64,000 bases of DNA from Variovorax paradoxus (GCF_000834655.1 NZ_JXQQ01000030.1:1-64000); one strand, 5' to 3'. Shown: positions 43,001 through 50,858, numbered from the stretch's first letter. Notes: a model not told the origin generated them from the letters alone. Translations and numbers: made by a program.

Positions 43001-44860
43001 GGAAGCAAGGGTGCCTTCGGTGTTGTTCGTCGCGCCGGCCACGGTCGCATTCAAGGCACCTGCCGCGGAGATCGTCCCGCGTGTGTTGTCCGCTTTGCCT
43101 CCGATGGCGAGCGTGGTGTCACCGGCGCTGGTCAGCGTGCCGTCGACGTTGATCAGGTCGTCGCTGGTGGCGATGTTCAAGCTGCCCGCATTGAGCTTGC
43201 CGCCGCTGTTGTCGAAGCGATCGACATTGGCGTTGAAGCCGTTGGTGACATTCAACGTTCCGCCGCGGTTGTCGAAGCTGGGCTGCTGGACCGTCATGCT
43301 GGCGAGGCTCATCGTCCCGCCGTTGTTGTTGATGTTCGCGCTCTGCAGCGTGATCGCTCCGCCCGCGTAGATGCGGCCACCGTCGTTGAGGATCGCACTC
43401 GCTGCAGTGATCGTACCTGGCGACGGCGGCACATACGGCGCAGGTGTGATGGTTCCAGCGGTGCCGGTTCCACCCGCTGCTGCCGGTGTCCCCTGAGTGG
43501 CGGTGCCACCGCCCGAGCCCGCACCGGTGTCCGTGCCGCCGCCGGGCTGCGACGGCGACAGCACAATCGGCTCCAGGCCGATCACGCCGCCGCTGGCGTT
43601 GCTCAAGGTCGGCGCGGAAATCTCCAGCGCCGCGTTGCTGGTCTGGCGGATGGTGCCGCCATTGCGGTTGTCGATGTTGCCCGCCGCGCTGGCGAGTTCG
43701 ACGCGCACCCCTTCGAGCGTGCCGCCCGCTCCGTTGAAGGAATTTCCCAGCGTGTCTTGCGTGGCAACCTTCAGGTTGCCGCCACTGCTGATGCGGCCGC
43801 TGTTGGCAAGGCTCGCTGCGGCAAGGTTGGCATCGGCCGTGGCCTGGATCGTGCCGATGTTTTCGAGCCGGCCCGCGCTTGTCACCACGAGTTGCCCCGC
43901 GCCCGCCATCGCGGGCGTGCCCGGCGCGGCCTGGATCGTGCCGACATTGCGAACCCCAAGTCCGGCCTCGGTCCCGATGAGCACGATCTTGCCGGCGTAC
44001 ATGCCACCAAGCGCGGCTACGTCGAGCGCAAAGGTGGGCGTCGTGCCGGTGCCCGTGGTGGCGCTGATCTGGTTGTGATCGGCTGAGACCTGATTGGCGC
44101 CGGTCACGACTTTCAGTTCATTGGCCCAGATGCCTGCGTTGGCTTCCACAGCTCGGGCAAGAATGGCCGCGTAGTCGGTCTTGCTGGCATCGAGGCCCGC
44201 ACCCTTGATGGTGATGGTGCCGCCACGCACGAGAAAGCTGTCGAGACCGCCGAACGCATTGAGCTGAGGCAGGCCCGTGGTCAGCGTGGCGCGGCTCGCG
44301 TTGATGAAGCCCGCGCCGTCCACGTTAATACCGGCCGGATTCGCAATGATGATTTCTGCGCGCTGGCCCGCAACCTCCATGTAGCCGCGCAACTGGCTCA
44401 GGTTGCCGCCGTTGACTTCGTTCAAGATGATGCGCGCCGGACCTCTGGCGAGGAATGGGTTGCCCTGAACGATGCCGCCTAACTGCGTCTGCGCATTCGT
44501 GCGGCTGTTGTTGAAGATCGCGCCGTTGGGTCCGACGTTCAACTGGTTGAAGACGTTGCGCGAAACACCCGCCGCCGAAGGCGTCTGAATGTTGATGAGC
44601 GGCACGCCGTTGGGTGCCACCAGCACGGTGGGACGCAGGTTGCCGGGAACGTTGGGGGCACCCACGATCTGGGCCTGTCCGGGTAACGCCACCAGCGCGC
44701 CGAATAACACCACGGCAGCCGCCACCTTCGCTGGTGCTGTTGCTGCCGATCCATCCGTTGCCTTATTGGTCCCCTTGCCGTCGCTTGCCGCTGTTTCCTG
44801 CACCACCATGCGAATACCGCGCGCACGGTTGAAGACGACTCTATAAAGCGACTTGTTCAT
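39950..44860 (-). CDS. Truncated TpsA (filamentous haemagglutinin-like) protein
   Basis: This 1636-residue reading frame is the 5' part of a TpsA. It starts with an extended signal peptide (MNKSLYRVVFNRARG), followed by a hydrophobic core ending near LPGQAQ. The TPS secretion domain follows, with NVFNQLNVGPNG and the NPAGINVDGAGFINAS motif (NPNGI equivalent). A long beta-helical repeat region follows. The last 25 or so residues (from about HRAGRRVQ) are read out of frame in a TpsB fragment and end at the stop at 39950. A full protein would be much longer. Without a TpsB it cannot be secreted normally. Confidence 0.85.
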   Translation of the reverse strand: MNKSLYRVVFNRARGIRMVVQETAASDGKGTNKATDGSAATAPAKVAAAVVLFGALVALPGQAQIVGAPNVPGNLRPTVLVAPNGVPLINIQTPSAAGVSRNVFNQLNVGPNGAIFNNSRTNAQTQLGGIVQGNPFLARGPARIILNEVNGGNLSQLRGYMEVAGQRAEIIIANPAGINVDGAGFINASRATLTTGLPQLNAFGGLDSFLVRGGTITIKGAGLDASKTDYAAILARAVEANAGIWANELKVVTGANQVSADHNQISATTGTGTTPTFALDVAALGGMYAGKIVLIGTEAGLGVRNVGTIQAAPGTPAMAGAGQLVVTSAGRLENIGTIQATADANLAAASLANSGRISSGGNLKVATQDTLGNSFNGAGGTLEGVRVELASAAGNIDNRNGGTIRQTSNAALEISAPTLSNASGGVIGLEPIVLSPSQPGGGTDTGAGSGGGTATQGTPAAAGGTGTAGTITPAPYVPPSPGTITAASAILNDGGRIYAGGAITLQSANINNNGGTMSLASMTVQQPSFDNRGGTLNVTNGFNANVDRFDNSGGKLNAGSLNIATSDDLINVDGTLTSAGDTTLAIGGKADNTRGTISAAGALNATVAGATNNTEGTLASNEGLTLKTGSLDNIKGGIQSAQGGAQLTVTNQLLNGSEGAIGAATDLNVQAASMTNDGSLRGANDVSVAVGGVLANDGSITAGRNATITAGSIASGNASVLAAGVQNDGKLGAAGDLRVTASGALVANGNSIAAGNATLQGASVDLSVSQTSAANIAVTATQGNVTTSKATIVTPGTLSVTANAQPGQTLVNAGGKLNANRLDLKVSNLVNTQGGEIVQTGTGATRITTSGVIDNSGGTLASNGSLAFTAASLNNKGGTLRAAQTSDLAVTVAGLVDNRQAEMSAGGNTSLRAGSLDNDAGRITAAGNASSTTSGATSNRGGTIAANGNTTLNAGSLDNAGGTVSAQNTLTANVQGAVNNTAGTLVANQALVLDAGSLVNDKGSVQSTQAAVRLNVGGALNNGSGYVGAATDLNVKAGSLSNAGGLRGTNDTTVAVTAQLANDGNITAGRNTTIKAGSVQSSSTSVLGAGIQSDGKLGTTGDLSVTADGALVARGTNLAAGKATLQGASVDVSGSQTGAANLALTATQGNVITSKATVVTPGILSVTANSNAAQTLVNDAGKLNAKQLDLKLSNLANTSGGEIVQTGTGATTIAMSGTLDNDGGRVASNGNLALDAASLSNRSGSVQTAAGADLSLTARALANNSGGDILSGRDLSMKAGALSNDMGRIAAAGDISSVTRGAASNRRGTIAASGNTVLNAGSLDNSAGTVSGVNRVNMGVASALDNRAGTVVANQALVLDAGSLDNAKGVVQSRQSTARLGVAEALKNSQGQISAATDLDVKAGSVNNTGNMRGANDTTMAVGGQLVNDGNITAGRHTTITADSLSSSTGVLGAGIQSDGKLASTGDLRVTTSGALVANGNNIAAGNTLLQGASADLAGSKTSASNIAVTATQGNVTTSKAMVVTPGTLSVTANSGAAQTLVNDAGKLNAKQLGLKLSNLVNTNGGEIVQFGTGTTTIAMSGTLSNDGGRIASNGQDLTLQAATIAHRAGRRVQRGHLAPEALHRRHQPQRAVQAR
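40060..43300 (-). repeat. Three tandem super-repeats of about 366 residues within tpsA
   Basis: The sequence encoding GGEIVQTGTGAT (or a close variant) recurs at 42351, 41253 and 40158, giving periods of 1098 and 1095 nt. The blocks TATQGNVTTSKA and GKLNAKQLDLKLSNL recur with the same period. Each unit is a stretch of short beta-helix repeats. Such near-identical units are prone to recombination and also to assembly error. Confidence 0.75.
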
Positions 44861-45374
44861 GTTTCTTTTTTCCCTGGGATCGCGCAACGTGACAGCCAAG
44901 CGCGGCGCAGGAGCAACATGCTGGCCCACTGACACTGGCATCAATGGATCCGGATTTTCCGAGGACCTCCGCATCGCAAATGTCAACAAGATTCAACGCG
45001 CACAGATTCACACGGCATGCGCAATAAATGTCACGCCGTCGAATCAATCGGTGAGTCTTTAAGTTGTATCGACGTGATCGACTGTGGCTCGACTGCTACC
45101 GTTCCACAGGTAGCTCAAGCGACTTTCCCCTCACACTCCTGGGGCTACTGTTCAGTCCGTCAAGGCGCCTCGTGCTCTGGCAGGTTTCTTTATTGGCATT
45201 GACTCCGCGACGTGCAGGAAGTCGCCCAATTAAGTAGTCTCACGCGGACCGGCGTGAGCGACCCGGCATGGCGGGTGTTTCGCTGGAAGTGCTGCCGAGC
45301 CGGACTCGAATCGGCACGCAACGACATAGCCATCAGCGGTGCTTCTTGCGCACCTCCGCTGACATCAGTGCGTC
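44861..45374. other. 514-nt intergenic region upstream of tpsA
   Basis: No convincing gene. It is less GC-rich than its surroundings and contains hairpins: CTCACGC/GCGTGAG at about 45239-45258 and ACCCG/CGGGT near 45271-45286. A minus-strand tRNA-3'-end-like stretch lies at 45290-45317. Short open frames here have no ribosome site. The tpsA promoter should be in this region; a TTGACA occurs on the minus strand near 44985 but has no good -10 at 16-18 nt. Confidence 0.5.
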
Positions 45375-46373
45375 CTACTGAACGATCGGACTGCCCGGAA
45401 TCTGGTCCGTCGGCGGCCTGAAGATCTGCGCCGCATCGATCGCGTCGAAGCGGTACTGCTTGCCGCAGAAGTCGCAGCCCACCTCGATGTCGCCGCGCTC
45501 GGCCAGGATCTCCTCGGCTTCTTCCACGCCGAGCCCGCGGATCATCTGCGCCACGCGCTCGCGGCCGCAGGTGCACGCGAAGTGCGGGCCCAGGAGGCCC
45601 GCCTGCGGTTCGAAGCGCAGCAGCTTCTCTTCCCAGAAGAGGCGCCGAAGAATGGTCTCGATGTCGAGCGTGAGCAGCTCGTCGCGGGTGAGGCTCGAAG
45701 CGAGGATCGAGATGCGGTTGTAGTCCTCGTTGCGGCCGATCTGGTCTTCGTTGGCCTGGTCGCGGTCCTTGTCGGACGTGCCTTCGAGGTTCCCTTCGCC
45801 CTTCACCGGCAGGCGCTGGATCAAAAGGCCCGCGGCCACCTTGTCGTCGGCCGCGAGCACCAGCGTGGTGTCGAGCTGTTCGCTCTGCAGCATGTAGTGC
45901 TGCAGCACGTCGCTCAACTTGCCGAGCTTCTCGCCTTCGTCGCCGAAGAGCGGCACGACACCCTGGTACGGCGTGGCGCCCGGGAGCTTGTCCTTCGGGT
46001 CGAGCGTGATCGCGCAGCGGCCCTTGTTGCTCACGTTGACCATGTCGGGCAGGCGCGCATCGGCCGGCAGGTCGCCGATCACCTTGGCGGTGGCGCGCAG
46101 GCTCAGGTCGGGCTTGGCCTCGGCCACGGCCACCTTGACCGGACCGTCGCCGAAGATCTGCAGGATCAGCGCGCCGTTGAACTTGATGTTGGCCTGCATC
46201 AGCGTGGCCGCGGCGGTCATCTCGCCGAGCAGTTCGGCCACGGGCGGCGGATAAGCGCCGGTAGCTGTATTGGAGGCGCGCCGCGCAAGGATCTCCTGCC
46301 ACGCATCGGTCAGGCGCACGATCATGCCGCGCACCGGCAGGCCATCGAACAGGAATTTGTGCAGCTCGCTCAA
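45375..46373 (-). CDS. hslO: Redox-regulated chaperone Hsp33
   Basis: This 332-residue holdase is activated by oxidation. The zinc redox switch is visible near the C-terminus as CTCGRERV (C-x-C) and GCDFCGKQY (C-x2-C). The N-terminal domain begins SELHKFLFDGLPVRG. TTG 46373 fits this N-terminus and is preceded by AGAAAG; an upstream in-frame ATG would extend past the family start. It follows the carbonic anhydrase gene by 31 nt. Confidence 0.92.
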   Translation of the reverse strand: MSELHKFLFDGLPVRGMIVRLTDAWQEILARRASNTATGAYPPPVAELLGEMTAAATLMQANIKFNGALILQIFGDGPVKVAVAEAKPDLSLRATAKVIGDLPADARLPDMVNVSNKGRCAITLDPKDKLPGATPYQGVVPLFGDEGEKLGKLSDVLQHYMLQSEQLDTTLVLAADDKVAAGLLIQRLPVKGEGNLEGTSDKDRDQANEDQIGRNEDYNRISILASSLTRDELLTLDIETILRRLFWEEKLLRFEPQAGLLGPHFACTCGRERVAQMIRGLGVEEAEEILAERGDIEVGCDFCGKQYRFDAIDAAQIFRPPTDQIPGSPIVQ

Positions 46374-46404
46374 AACGGATTCTTTCTGTTGGGCCTGCGC
46401 GGGG

Positions 46405-46929
46405 TCAGGCGATTTTCTTGAGGCCCTTCGCGTAGCGAACGGCATTTTCGACGTAATGCTCGGAACCGTGACGCAGCCGGGCAGCGTCTTCGTCGCTGAT
46501 CGTGCGCATCACCTTGGCGGGCGAGCCGAAGATCAGGGAATTGTCGGGAAACTCCTTGCCCTCGGTCACCACGCTGCCGGCGCCAACGATCGAATTGCGG
46601 CCTATCTTCGCGTTATTCAAGACCACCGCCTGGATGCCGATGAGCGAGTTGTCGCCGATGGTGCAGCCGTGCAGCATGACCTGGTGGCCGATGGTGACGT
46701 TCTCGCCCACGGTGAGCGGGCTGCCGGGGTCGGAGTGCAGCATCGACATGTCCTGCACGTTGCTGTTACGGCCGATGCTCATCGTCTCGTTGTCCCCGCG
46801 CAGCACGGCGCCGAACCAGATGCTCGCGTTCTCGCCCAGCTTCACGTTGCCGATCACCTCCGCGCTGTCGGCGACCCAGGCGCCGGTGGCGAGTTGCGGC
46901 GCAACGCCGTCGAGTTCATAGAGGGCCAT
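46405..46929 (-). CDS. Gamma carbonic anhydrase-like hexapeptide protein
   Basis: This 174-residue left-handed beta-helix protein has hexapeptide repeats throughout (SAEVIGNVKLGENAS ...). The three metal-binding histidines are in MLHSDPG and the TIGHQVMLHG pair. Whether it is an active carbonic anhydrase or a YrdA-like protein cannot be told from sequence. ATG 46929 has GGAGACTCCACG upstream. It diverges from the DUF455 gene with 37 nt between the starts and lies upstream of hslO. Confidence 0.85.
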   Translation of the reverse strand: MALYELDGVAPQLATGAWVADSAEVIGNVKLGENASIWFGAVLRGDNETMSIGRNSNVQDMSMLHSDPGSPLTVGENVTIGHQVMLHGCTIGDNSLIGIQAVVLNNAKIGRNSIVGAGSVVTEGKEFPDNSLIFGSPAKVMRTISDEDAARLRHGSEHYVENAVRYAKGLKKIA

Positions 46930-46966
46930 CGTGGAGTCTCCGGGGGCAAAAACTAGAATTGTAGGG

Positions 46967-47779
46967 ATGCACCCCCGATTGAGCGCGCTGGCCGCGCTGC
47001 GCCTCTCCGATCCTGAACAAAAGGTGGCTGCAACGCACGCCACGGCGGCGCTGCCCGCTACCGATTCCATAGCAACCGACCCGATCCGCGCCGAGGGCGA
47101 CGACCTGGGCGTGCCGGGCCGCCCCGAACGGCCGGTGCGCGTCTCTGCCACCGCGGTGCAGAAGCGCTCGCCCTTCACCCCCGAAGGCCGGGCCTCGCTG
47201 ATCCATTCGATCTGCCACATCGAATTCAACGCGATCAACCTCGCGCTCGATGCGGTCTGGCGCTACGACGGCATGCCCGAGGCCTATTACCGCGACTGGC
47301 TGCGCGTGGCCGACGAGGAGGCATTGCACTTCACGCTGCTGCATGCGCACCTGCAGGGCATGGGCTACCGCTACGGCGACTTCCCGGGCCACGACGGCCT
47401 GTGGAACATGTGCGAGAAAACGAAGGACGACGTCCTCGCCCGCATGGCACTGGTGCCCCGCACGCTCGAGGCACGCGGGCTCGACGCCACGCCGCTGATC
47501 CAGGCCAAGCTCAGGCGCGTCAACACGCCCGATGCGCTGCGCGCGGTGGAGATCCTGGACATCATCCTGCGCGACGAGGTAGGCCACGTCGCCATCGGGA
47601 ACCACTGGTACCGCTGGCTCTGCGAGCGCGCGGGGCTCGACGCCGAAGCCAACTATCCGGCGCTCGTGGCGCGCTACGACGCGCCGCGCATCCGGCCGCC
47701 ATTCAACATCGAGGCCCGCGAACGCGCCGGCTTCACCGCCGAAGAGCTGCGCGTCCTGGCCGCAGGCTCCGACGCATGA
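46967..47779 (+). CDS. DUF455 ferritin-like protein
   Basis: This 270-residue protein has the DUF455 features: SICHIEFNAINLALDA, VADEEALHFTLL and LRDEVGHVAIGNHW. Their Glu and His residues resemble a four-helix di-iron carboxylate site. The role is unknown, though related proteins include tRNA hydroxylase-like enzymes. The ATG is preceded by TAGAAT at 7 nt and lacks a Shine-Dalgarno. It overlaps the pentapeptide-repeat gene by 4 nt. Confidence 0.8.
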   Translation: MHPRLSALAALRLSDPEQKVAATHATAALPATDSIATDPIRAEGDDLGVPGRPERPVRVSATAVQKRSPFTPEGRASLIHSICHIEFNAINLALDAVWRYDGMPEAYYRDWLRVADEEALHFTLLHAHLQGMGYRYGDFPGHDGLWNMCEKTKDDVLARMALVPRTLEARGLDATPLIQAKLRRVNTPDALRAVEILDIILRDEVGHVAIGNHWYRWLCERAGLDAEANYPALVARYDAPRIRPPFNIEARERAGFTAEELRVLAAGSDA

Positions 47780-48480
47780 ACATGACCGCCGCCTCCGTGA
47801 TTTCCGACCAGACCTGGTCGCGAGCCGACCTTGTCGCCTGCCTGCAAGGCCGCGACGAGCCCCTGCTTCTGCCCCTGCATTTCGAGCGCTGCAACTTCGA
47901 CGAAGCCGACCTCTCCCGGCTCGACCTGCGCGGCGCGCACTTCACGCTGTGCCAGTTCGCCGAAGCCTCGTTCGACCGGGCCCTGCTGTCTGAAACCCGC
48001 TGGGCCGGATGCAGGGCACGCCAGGCCGACTTCGGCCTCGCAGACCTCACGAATGCGCGCTTCCAGGACTGCGATCTCAACAACACGCAATGGACGCGTG
48101 CCAAGCTGGCCTCCGCGCTCTTCACGGGCGTGAAGCTCACCGGCGCGCACTTTGCCGAAGTCTCGGCGCTGGGCATCGTCTTCAAGGATTCGCTGCTGGT
48201 CGATGCGCACCTGCGCAGCCTGTCGTTCCGCAAGCAGACGCTCGCGCAGCTGGACTTTTCCGAAGCCGACCTCTCGGGCTGCGATTTCCGAGAGGCCGTG
48301 TTCGAAGGCGGCAGCCTGCGCAACGCGCACCTGAAGCTCGCGCGCTTCGAAGGTGCGGACCTGCGCGACGTCGACCTGGGCGGCCTGCGCCTGGCGAACG
48401 CCGCGCAGTTCAAGGGCGCGACCATCTCGCACCGGCAGGCCGCATCGCTGGTCGAAGAGCTGGGCCTGCGCGTGGTCTGA
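47776..48480 (+). CDS. Pentapeptide-repeat protein
   Basis: This 234-residue protein consists mainly of A(D/N)Lxx-type repeats: CNFDEADLSRLDLRGAHF, ADFGLADLTNARFQDC, and LDFSEADLSGCDFREA, then ARFEGADLRDVDLGGL. It should form a right-handed quadrilateral beta-helix with a possible helical C-terminal cap. Some relatives (Qnr, MfpA) mimic DNA, but a gyrase role is not shown. The ATG overlaps the DUF455 stop (ATGA). Confidence 0.82.
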   Translation: MNMTAASVISDQTWSRADLVACLQGRDEPLLLPLHFERCNFDEADLSRLDLRGAHFTLCQFAEASFDRALLSETRWAGCRARQADFGLADLTNARFQDCDLNNTQWTRAKLASALFTGVKLTGAHFAEVSALGIVFKDSLLVDAHLRSLSFRKQTLAQLDFSEADLSGCDFREAVFEGGSLRNAHLKLARFEGADLRDVDLGGLRLANAAQFKGATISHRQAASLVEELGLRVV

Positions 48481-48489
48481 AGCCGGGCT

Positions 48490-48969
48490 TCAGGCGGCCG
48501 TGGGCCGGCTGTGCACCACCAGCTTCGGCGTGAAGTACTGAAGCACCTCGCCGCGCTGGTTGCGCGTCTGGCAACGCATCGTCACCATCGCGCGGCCTGG
48601 CTTGGAGCGCGAAGGCGTGATGTCGAGCACCTCGCTCACCACGTGCAGCACGTCGCCGGGGCGCGTGGGCTTGGGCCACTGCAACTCGCCGCCCGAGCCG
48701 ATGATGCCGTCGGCCAGCGGCACGCCGCTTTCCACCAGCAGCTTCATCGTGATCGCCGCGGTGTGCCAGCCGCTCGCCGCGAGGCCGCCGAAGAAAGTGT
48801 TCTTCGCGGCCTCTTCGTCGGTGTGGAAGGGCCGCGGATCGAACTGCAGCGCAAAGGCCTTGATCTGTGCCACGTCGAGCGTGTGCTCGCCGCTCTGGAA
48901 GCGGTCGCCGACCGACAGGTCTTCGAGGTACAGCGCGCGCCTGGCGCCGGTGTCAGTGGGTGCTGCCAT
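48490..48969 (-). CDS. MaoC-like enoyl-CoA hydratase/dehydratase
   Basis: This 159-residue hot-dog fold protein has the R-hydratase motif FALQFDPRPFHTDEEAA (about 40-56), with the catalytic Asp and His, followed by FFGGLAASGWHTAAITMKL. It hydrates trans-2-enoyl-CoA or acts on a related thioester. It is downstream of the thiolase gene on the same strand with 46 nt between, suggesting joint regulation in fatty-acid-type catabolism. Confidence 0.85.
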   Translation of the reverse strand: MAAPTDTGARRALYLEDLSVGDRFQSGEHTLDVAQIKAFALQFDPRPFHTDEEAAKNTFFGGLAASGWHTAAITMKLLVESGVPLADGIIGSGGELQWPKPTRPGDVLHVVSEVLDITPSRSKPGRAMVTMRCQTRNQRGEVLQYFTPKLVVHSRPTAA

Positions 48970-49015
48970 GAGGTCTCCTTGTCGTGCCTTCGCGCATTCT
49001 CAGACGTTCCGTCCG

Positions 49016-50149
49016 TCAGACGCGCTCGAGGATGGTCGCAATGCCCTGCCCGCCGCCGATGCACTGCGTAGCCAGCGCGTAGCGGCCCTTCTCGCGTGCC
49101 AGCAACGACGCCGCCTTGCCGGTGATGCGCGCACCGGTCGCGCCCAGCGGATGGCCGATGGAAAGGCCGCCGCCGTCGAGGTTGATCTTGGCGGGGTCGA
49201 GGCCCAGGTCGCGGATGCAGGCGAGCGCCTGCGACGAGAAGGCTTCGTTGATCTCGATCACGTCCAGGTCCGCCGCGGTCAGCCCTGCACGGGCGAGCGC
49301 CTTGCGGGTCGCGGGGATCGGGCCGATGCCCATGATGGCCGGGTCCACGCCCACGGTCGCGAACGACTTGATGCGCGCCAGCATCTGCAGGCCGTGCTTC
49401 GCGGCGAAGGCGTCGCTGGTCACGAGCACGACGGCCGCGCCGTCGGTGAGCGGCGACGAGGTGCCGGCCGTCACCACGCCGTCGGGGCGGAACGCGGGCT
49501 TGAGGTTGGCCAGCGCTTCGGCCGAGGTGGTCGGTCGGATGCAGCCGTCGGCATCGACCACGTCGCCGGAAGCCAGCCGCACCGGCACGATCTCACCGGC
49601 CAACCGCCCTTCTGCGCGCGCGGCAGCGGCCTTGCGGTGCGAGTCGACGGCGAAGGCCTCCTGGTCGGCGCGGCTCACGTTCCAGCGCTGCGCAACGTTC
49701 TCTGCCGTCTCGCCCATCGAGATGTAGGCGTCGGTGTTGGCCAGCAGCTCGGGGCTGGGCGAGAAGTTGAAGCCGCCCTGCGGCACCATCGTCATCGACT
49801 CCACGCCCACGCACAGGAAGGCCTCGCCCATGCCCGCCTCGATCTGCGCCGCGGCGATGTGCACGGCCTGCATCGACGAGCCGCAGAAGCGGTTCACCGT
49901 CATGCCGCCCACCTCGTGCGGCAACCCGGCCAGCAGGCCCACGATGCGCGCGACGTTGTTGCCCTGGGAAGCCTCGGGGTAGGCGCAGCCCAGGATGATG
50001 TCTTCGAGCAGCGCGGGGTCCAGGTCGGTGCGCTGCAGCAGGCCCTTCACCACGCCGGCGGCCAGCGTGTCGGGGCGCACTTCGGCGAGCGCGCCTTTCT
50101 TAGCGAAGTGGAAGGGCGAGCGGGCGTAGGCGGAAATAACGGCTTTCAT
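49016..50149 (-). CDS. Acetyl-CoA acetyltransferase (thiolase)
   Basis: This 377-residue thiolase has nucleophilic Cys89 in NRFCGSSMQ, the GHPLGATGAR His motif and the second catalytic Cys in TQCIGGGQG. The NEAFSSQALAC motif places it in the beta-oxidation group, not the biosynthetic PhaA group. AAGGAG lies at proper spacing before the ATG. A CTACC-N8-GGTAG site lies upstream, which ties it to the TetR gene next door. Confidence 0.92.
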   Translation of the reverse strand: MKAVISAYARSPFHFAKKGALAEVRPDTLAAGVVKGLLQRTDLDPALLEDIILGCAYPEASQGNNVARIVGLLAGLPHEVGGMTVNRFCGSSMQAVHIAAAQIEAGMGEAFLCVGVESMTMVPQGGFNFSPSPELLANTDAYISMGETAENVAQRWNVSRADQEAFAVDSHRKAAAARAEGRLAGEIVPVRLASGDVVDADGCIRPTTSAEALANLKPAFRPDGVVTAGTSSPLTDGAAVVLVTSDAFAAKHGLQMLARIKSFATVGVDPAIMGIGPIPATRKALARAGLTAADLDVIEINEAFSSQALACIRDLGLDPAKINLDGGGLSIGHPLGATGARITGKAASLLAREKGRYALATQCIGGGQGIATILERV

Positions 50150-50170
50150 GAGGATGCTCCTTGGGAAAAA

Positions 50171-50188
50171 CTACCATCCAATCGGTAG
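50171..50188. promoter_or_regulatory. TetR-type operator at the thiolase promoter
   Basis: CTACC-N8-GGTAG (CTACCATCCAATCGGTAG), 22 nt upstream of the thiolase ATG. It has the same half sites and spacing as the 18-bp element at the tetR start. It overlaps the expected promoter region. Binding would repress the thiolase-MaoC pair. Confidence 0.6.
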
Positions 50189-50243
50189 GCGATGAGATCA
50201 AAAAATAAGCACGCCGATGCGTGCCTGCGATGCCGCCCGGCCG

Positions 50244-50840
50244 TCAGCCGGGCAATGAACTCCTGAGTTGCGCGATGGCTTCGTCGAAGTCCTCGACGCG
50301 CCCCGTCATGCGCGAGGCGAGCAGCGCGCCCTGGCACACCGAGAACACATAGCTGGCCTGCGCGGCGACCGAGGGGCCGTTGTTCCGCGCCCCCGCCGGC
50401 GACAGCGCGCCCAGCACGCCGGTGAGCCACAGCACCTGCGTGTGGCGCAGCTCCTGCACGGCCTGGCGCAATTCTTCGTTGATGCAATCCCACCCCGGCG
50501 CCAGCGAGCCCGCGGGGCACATGCCCGAGCCGGCCCTCAGCGTGTTGCGGTACATCCGGAAGTAGGAGTCCAACGCATCCGTCGGCGTTCGCGCCCTGGC
50601 CGCATCCCAGTCCTTGAAGAACTGGGTGGCCTGCCGAATCACCGCGATGCCCAGCGCTTCCTTGGTCGGAAAGTGGTGGTACAGGCTCGCCTTGCGGATG
50701 CCGACCGCGTCGGCCACGTCCTGGAAGCTGAAGCCCAGGTACGAGCGGGTTTCGATCAGGCTGCGGGCCACCCCGAGGATCTGGTCCCGGGTACTGCCCG
50801 CGGCAAGAGGGGCAGCGGTGGCGGCGGCGGCGTTTTGCAT
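50244..50840 (-). CDS. TetR-family transcriptional regulator
   Basis: This 198-residue regulator has the TetR helix-turn-helix FSFQDVADAVGIRKASLYHHF (about 38-58). The C-terminal ligand domain is like AcrR-type proteins (TetR_C). Its ATG is 6 nt after TATAGT. The operator CTACC-N8-GGTAG overlaps the start codon region, which implies autoregulation. It probably controls the thiolase/MaoC genes downstream. The ligand could be an acyl-CoA, by context only. Confidence 0.9.
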   Translation of the reverse strand: MQNAAAATAAPLAAGSTRDQILGVARSLIETRSYLGFSFQDVADAVGIRKASLYHHFPTKEALGIAVIRQATQFFKDWDAARARTPTDALDSYFRMYRNTLRAGSGMCPAGSLAPGWDCINEELRQAVQELRHTQVLWLTGVLGALSPAGARNNGPSVAAQASYVFSVCQGALLASRMTGRVEDFDEAIAQLRSSLPG

Positions 50841-50858
50841 CTACCTACTATAAGGTAG
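50841..50858. promoter_or_regulatory. TetR-type operator overlapping the tetR -10 and start
   Basis: The inverted repeat CTACCT-N6-AGGTAG lies immediately before the tetR ATG and contains the TATAGT hexamer. Binding would block RNA polymerase. The same half sites occur at 50171-50188. Confidence 0.7.

Noticed and set aside
40060..43300. Regular repeats that could suggest a CRISPR array
   Set aside because: The repeats are coding, with a period of about 1.1 kb and short in-frame units within tpsA; there are no 20-40-bp direct repeats separated by unique spacers and no cas genes.
39950..44860. Contact-dependent inhibition system (CdiA with toxin tip and CdiI)
   Set aside because: No toxin domain, VENN-type motif or small immunity gene follows the tpsA frame, and the end of tpsA is missing.
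45017..45202. Short open frames upstream of tpsA
   Set aside because: They are about 60 codons, lack ribosome sites and have no conserved features. The region reads better as a promoter and structured intergenic DNA.
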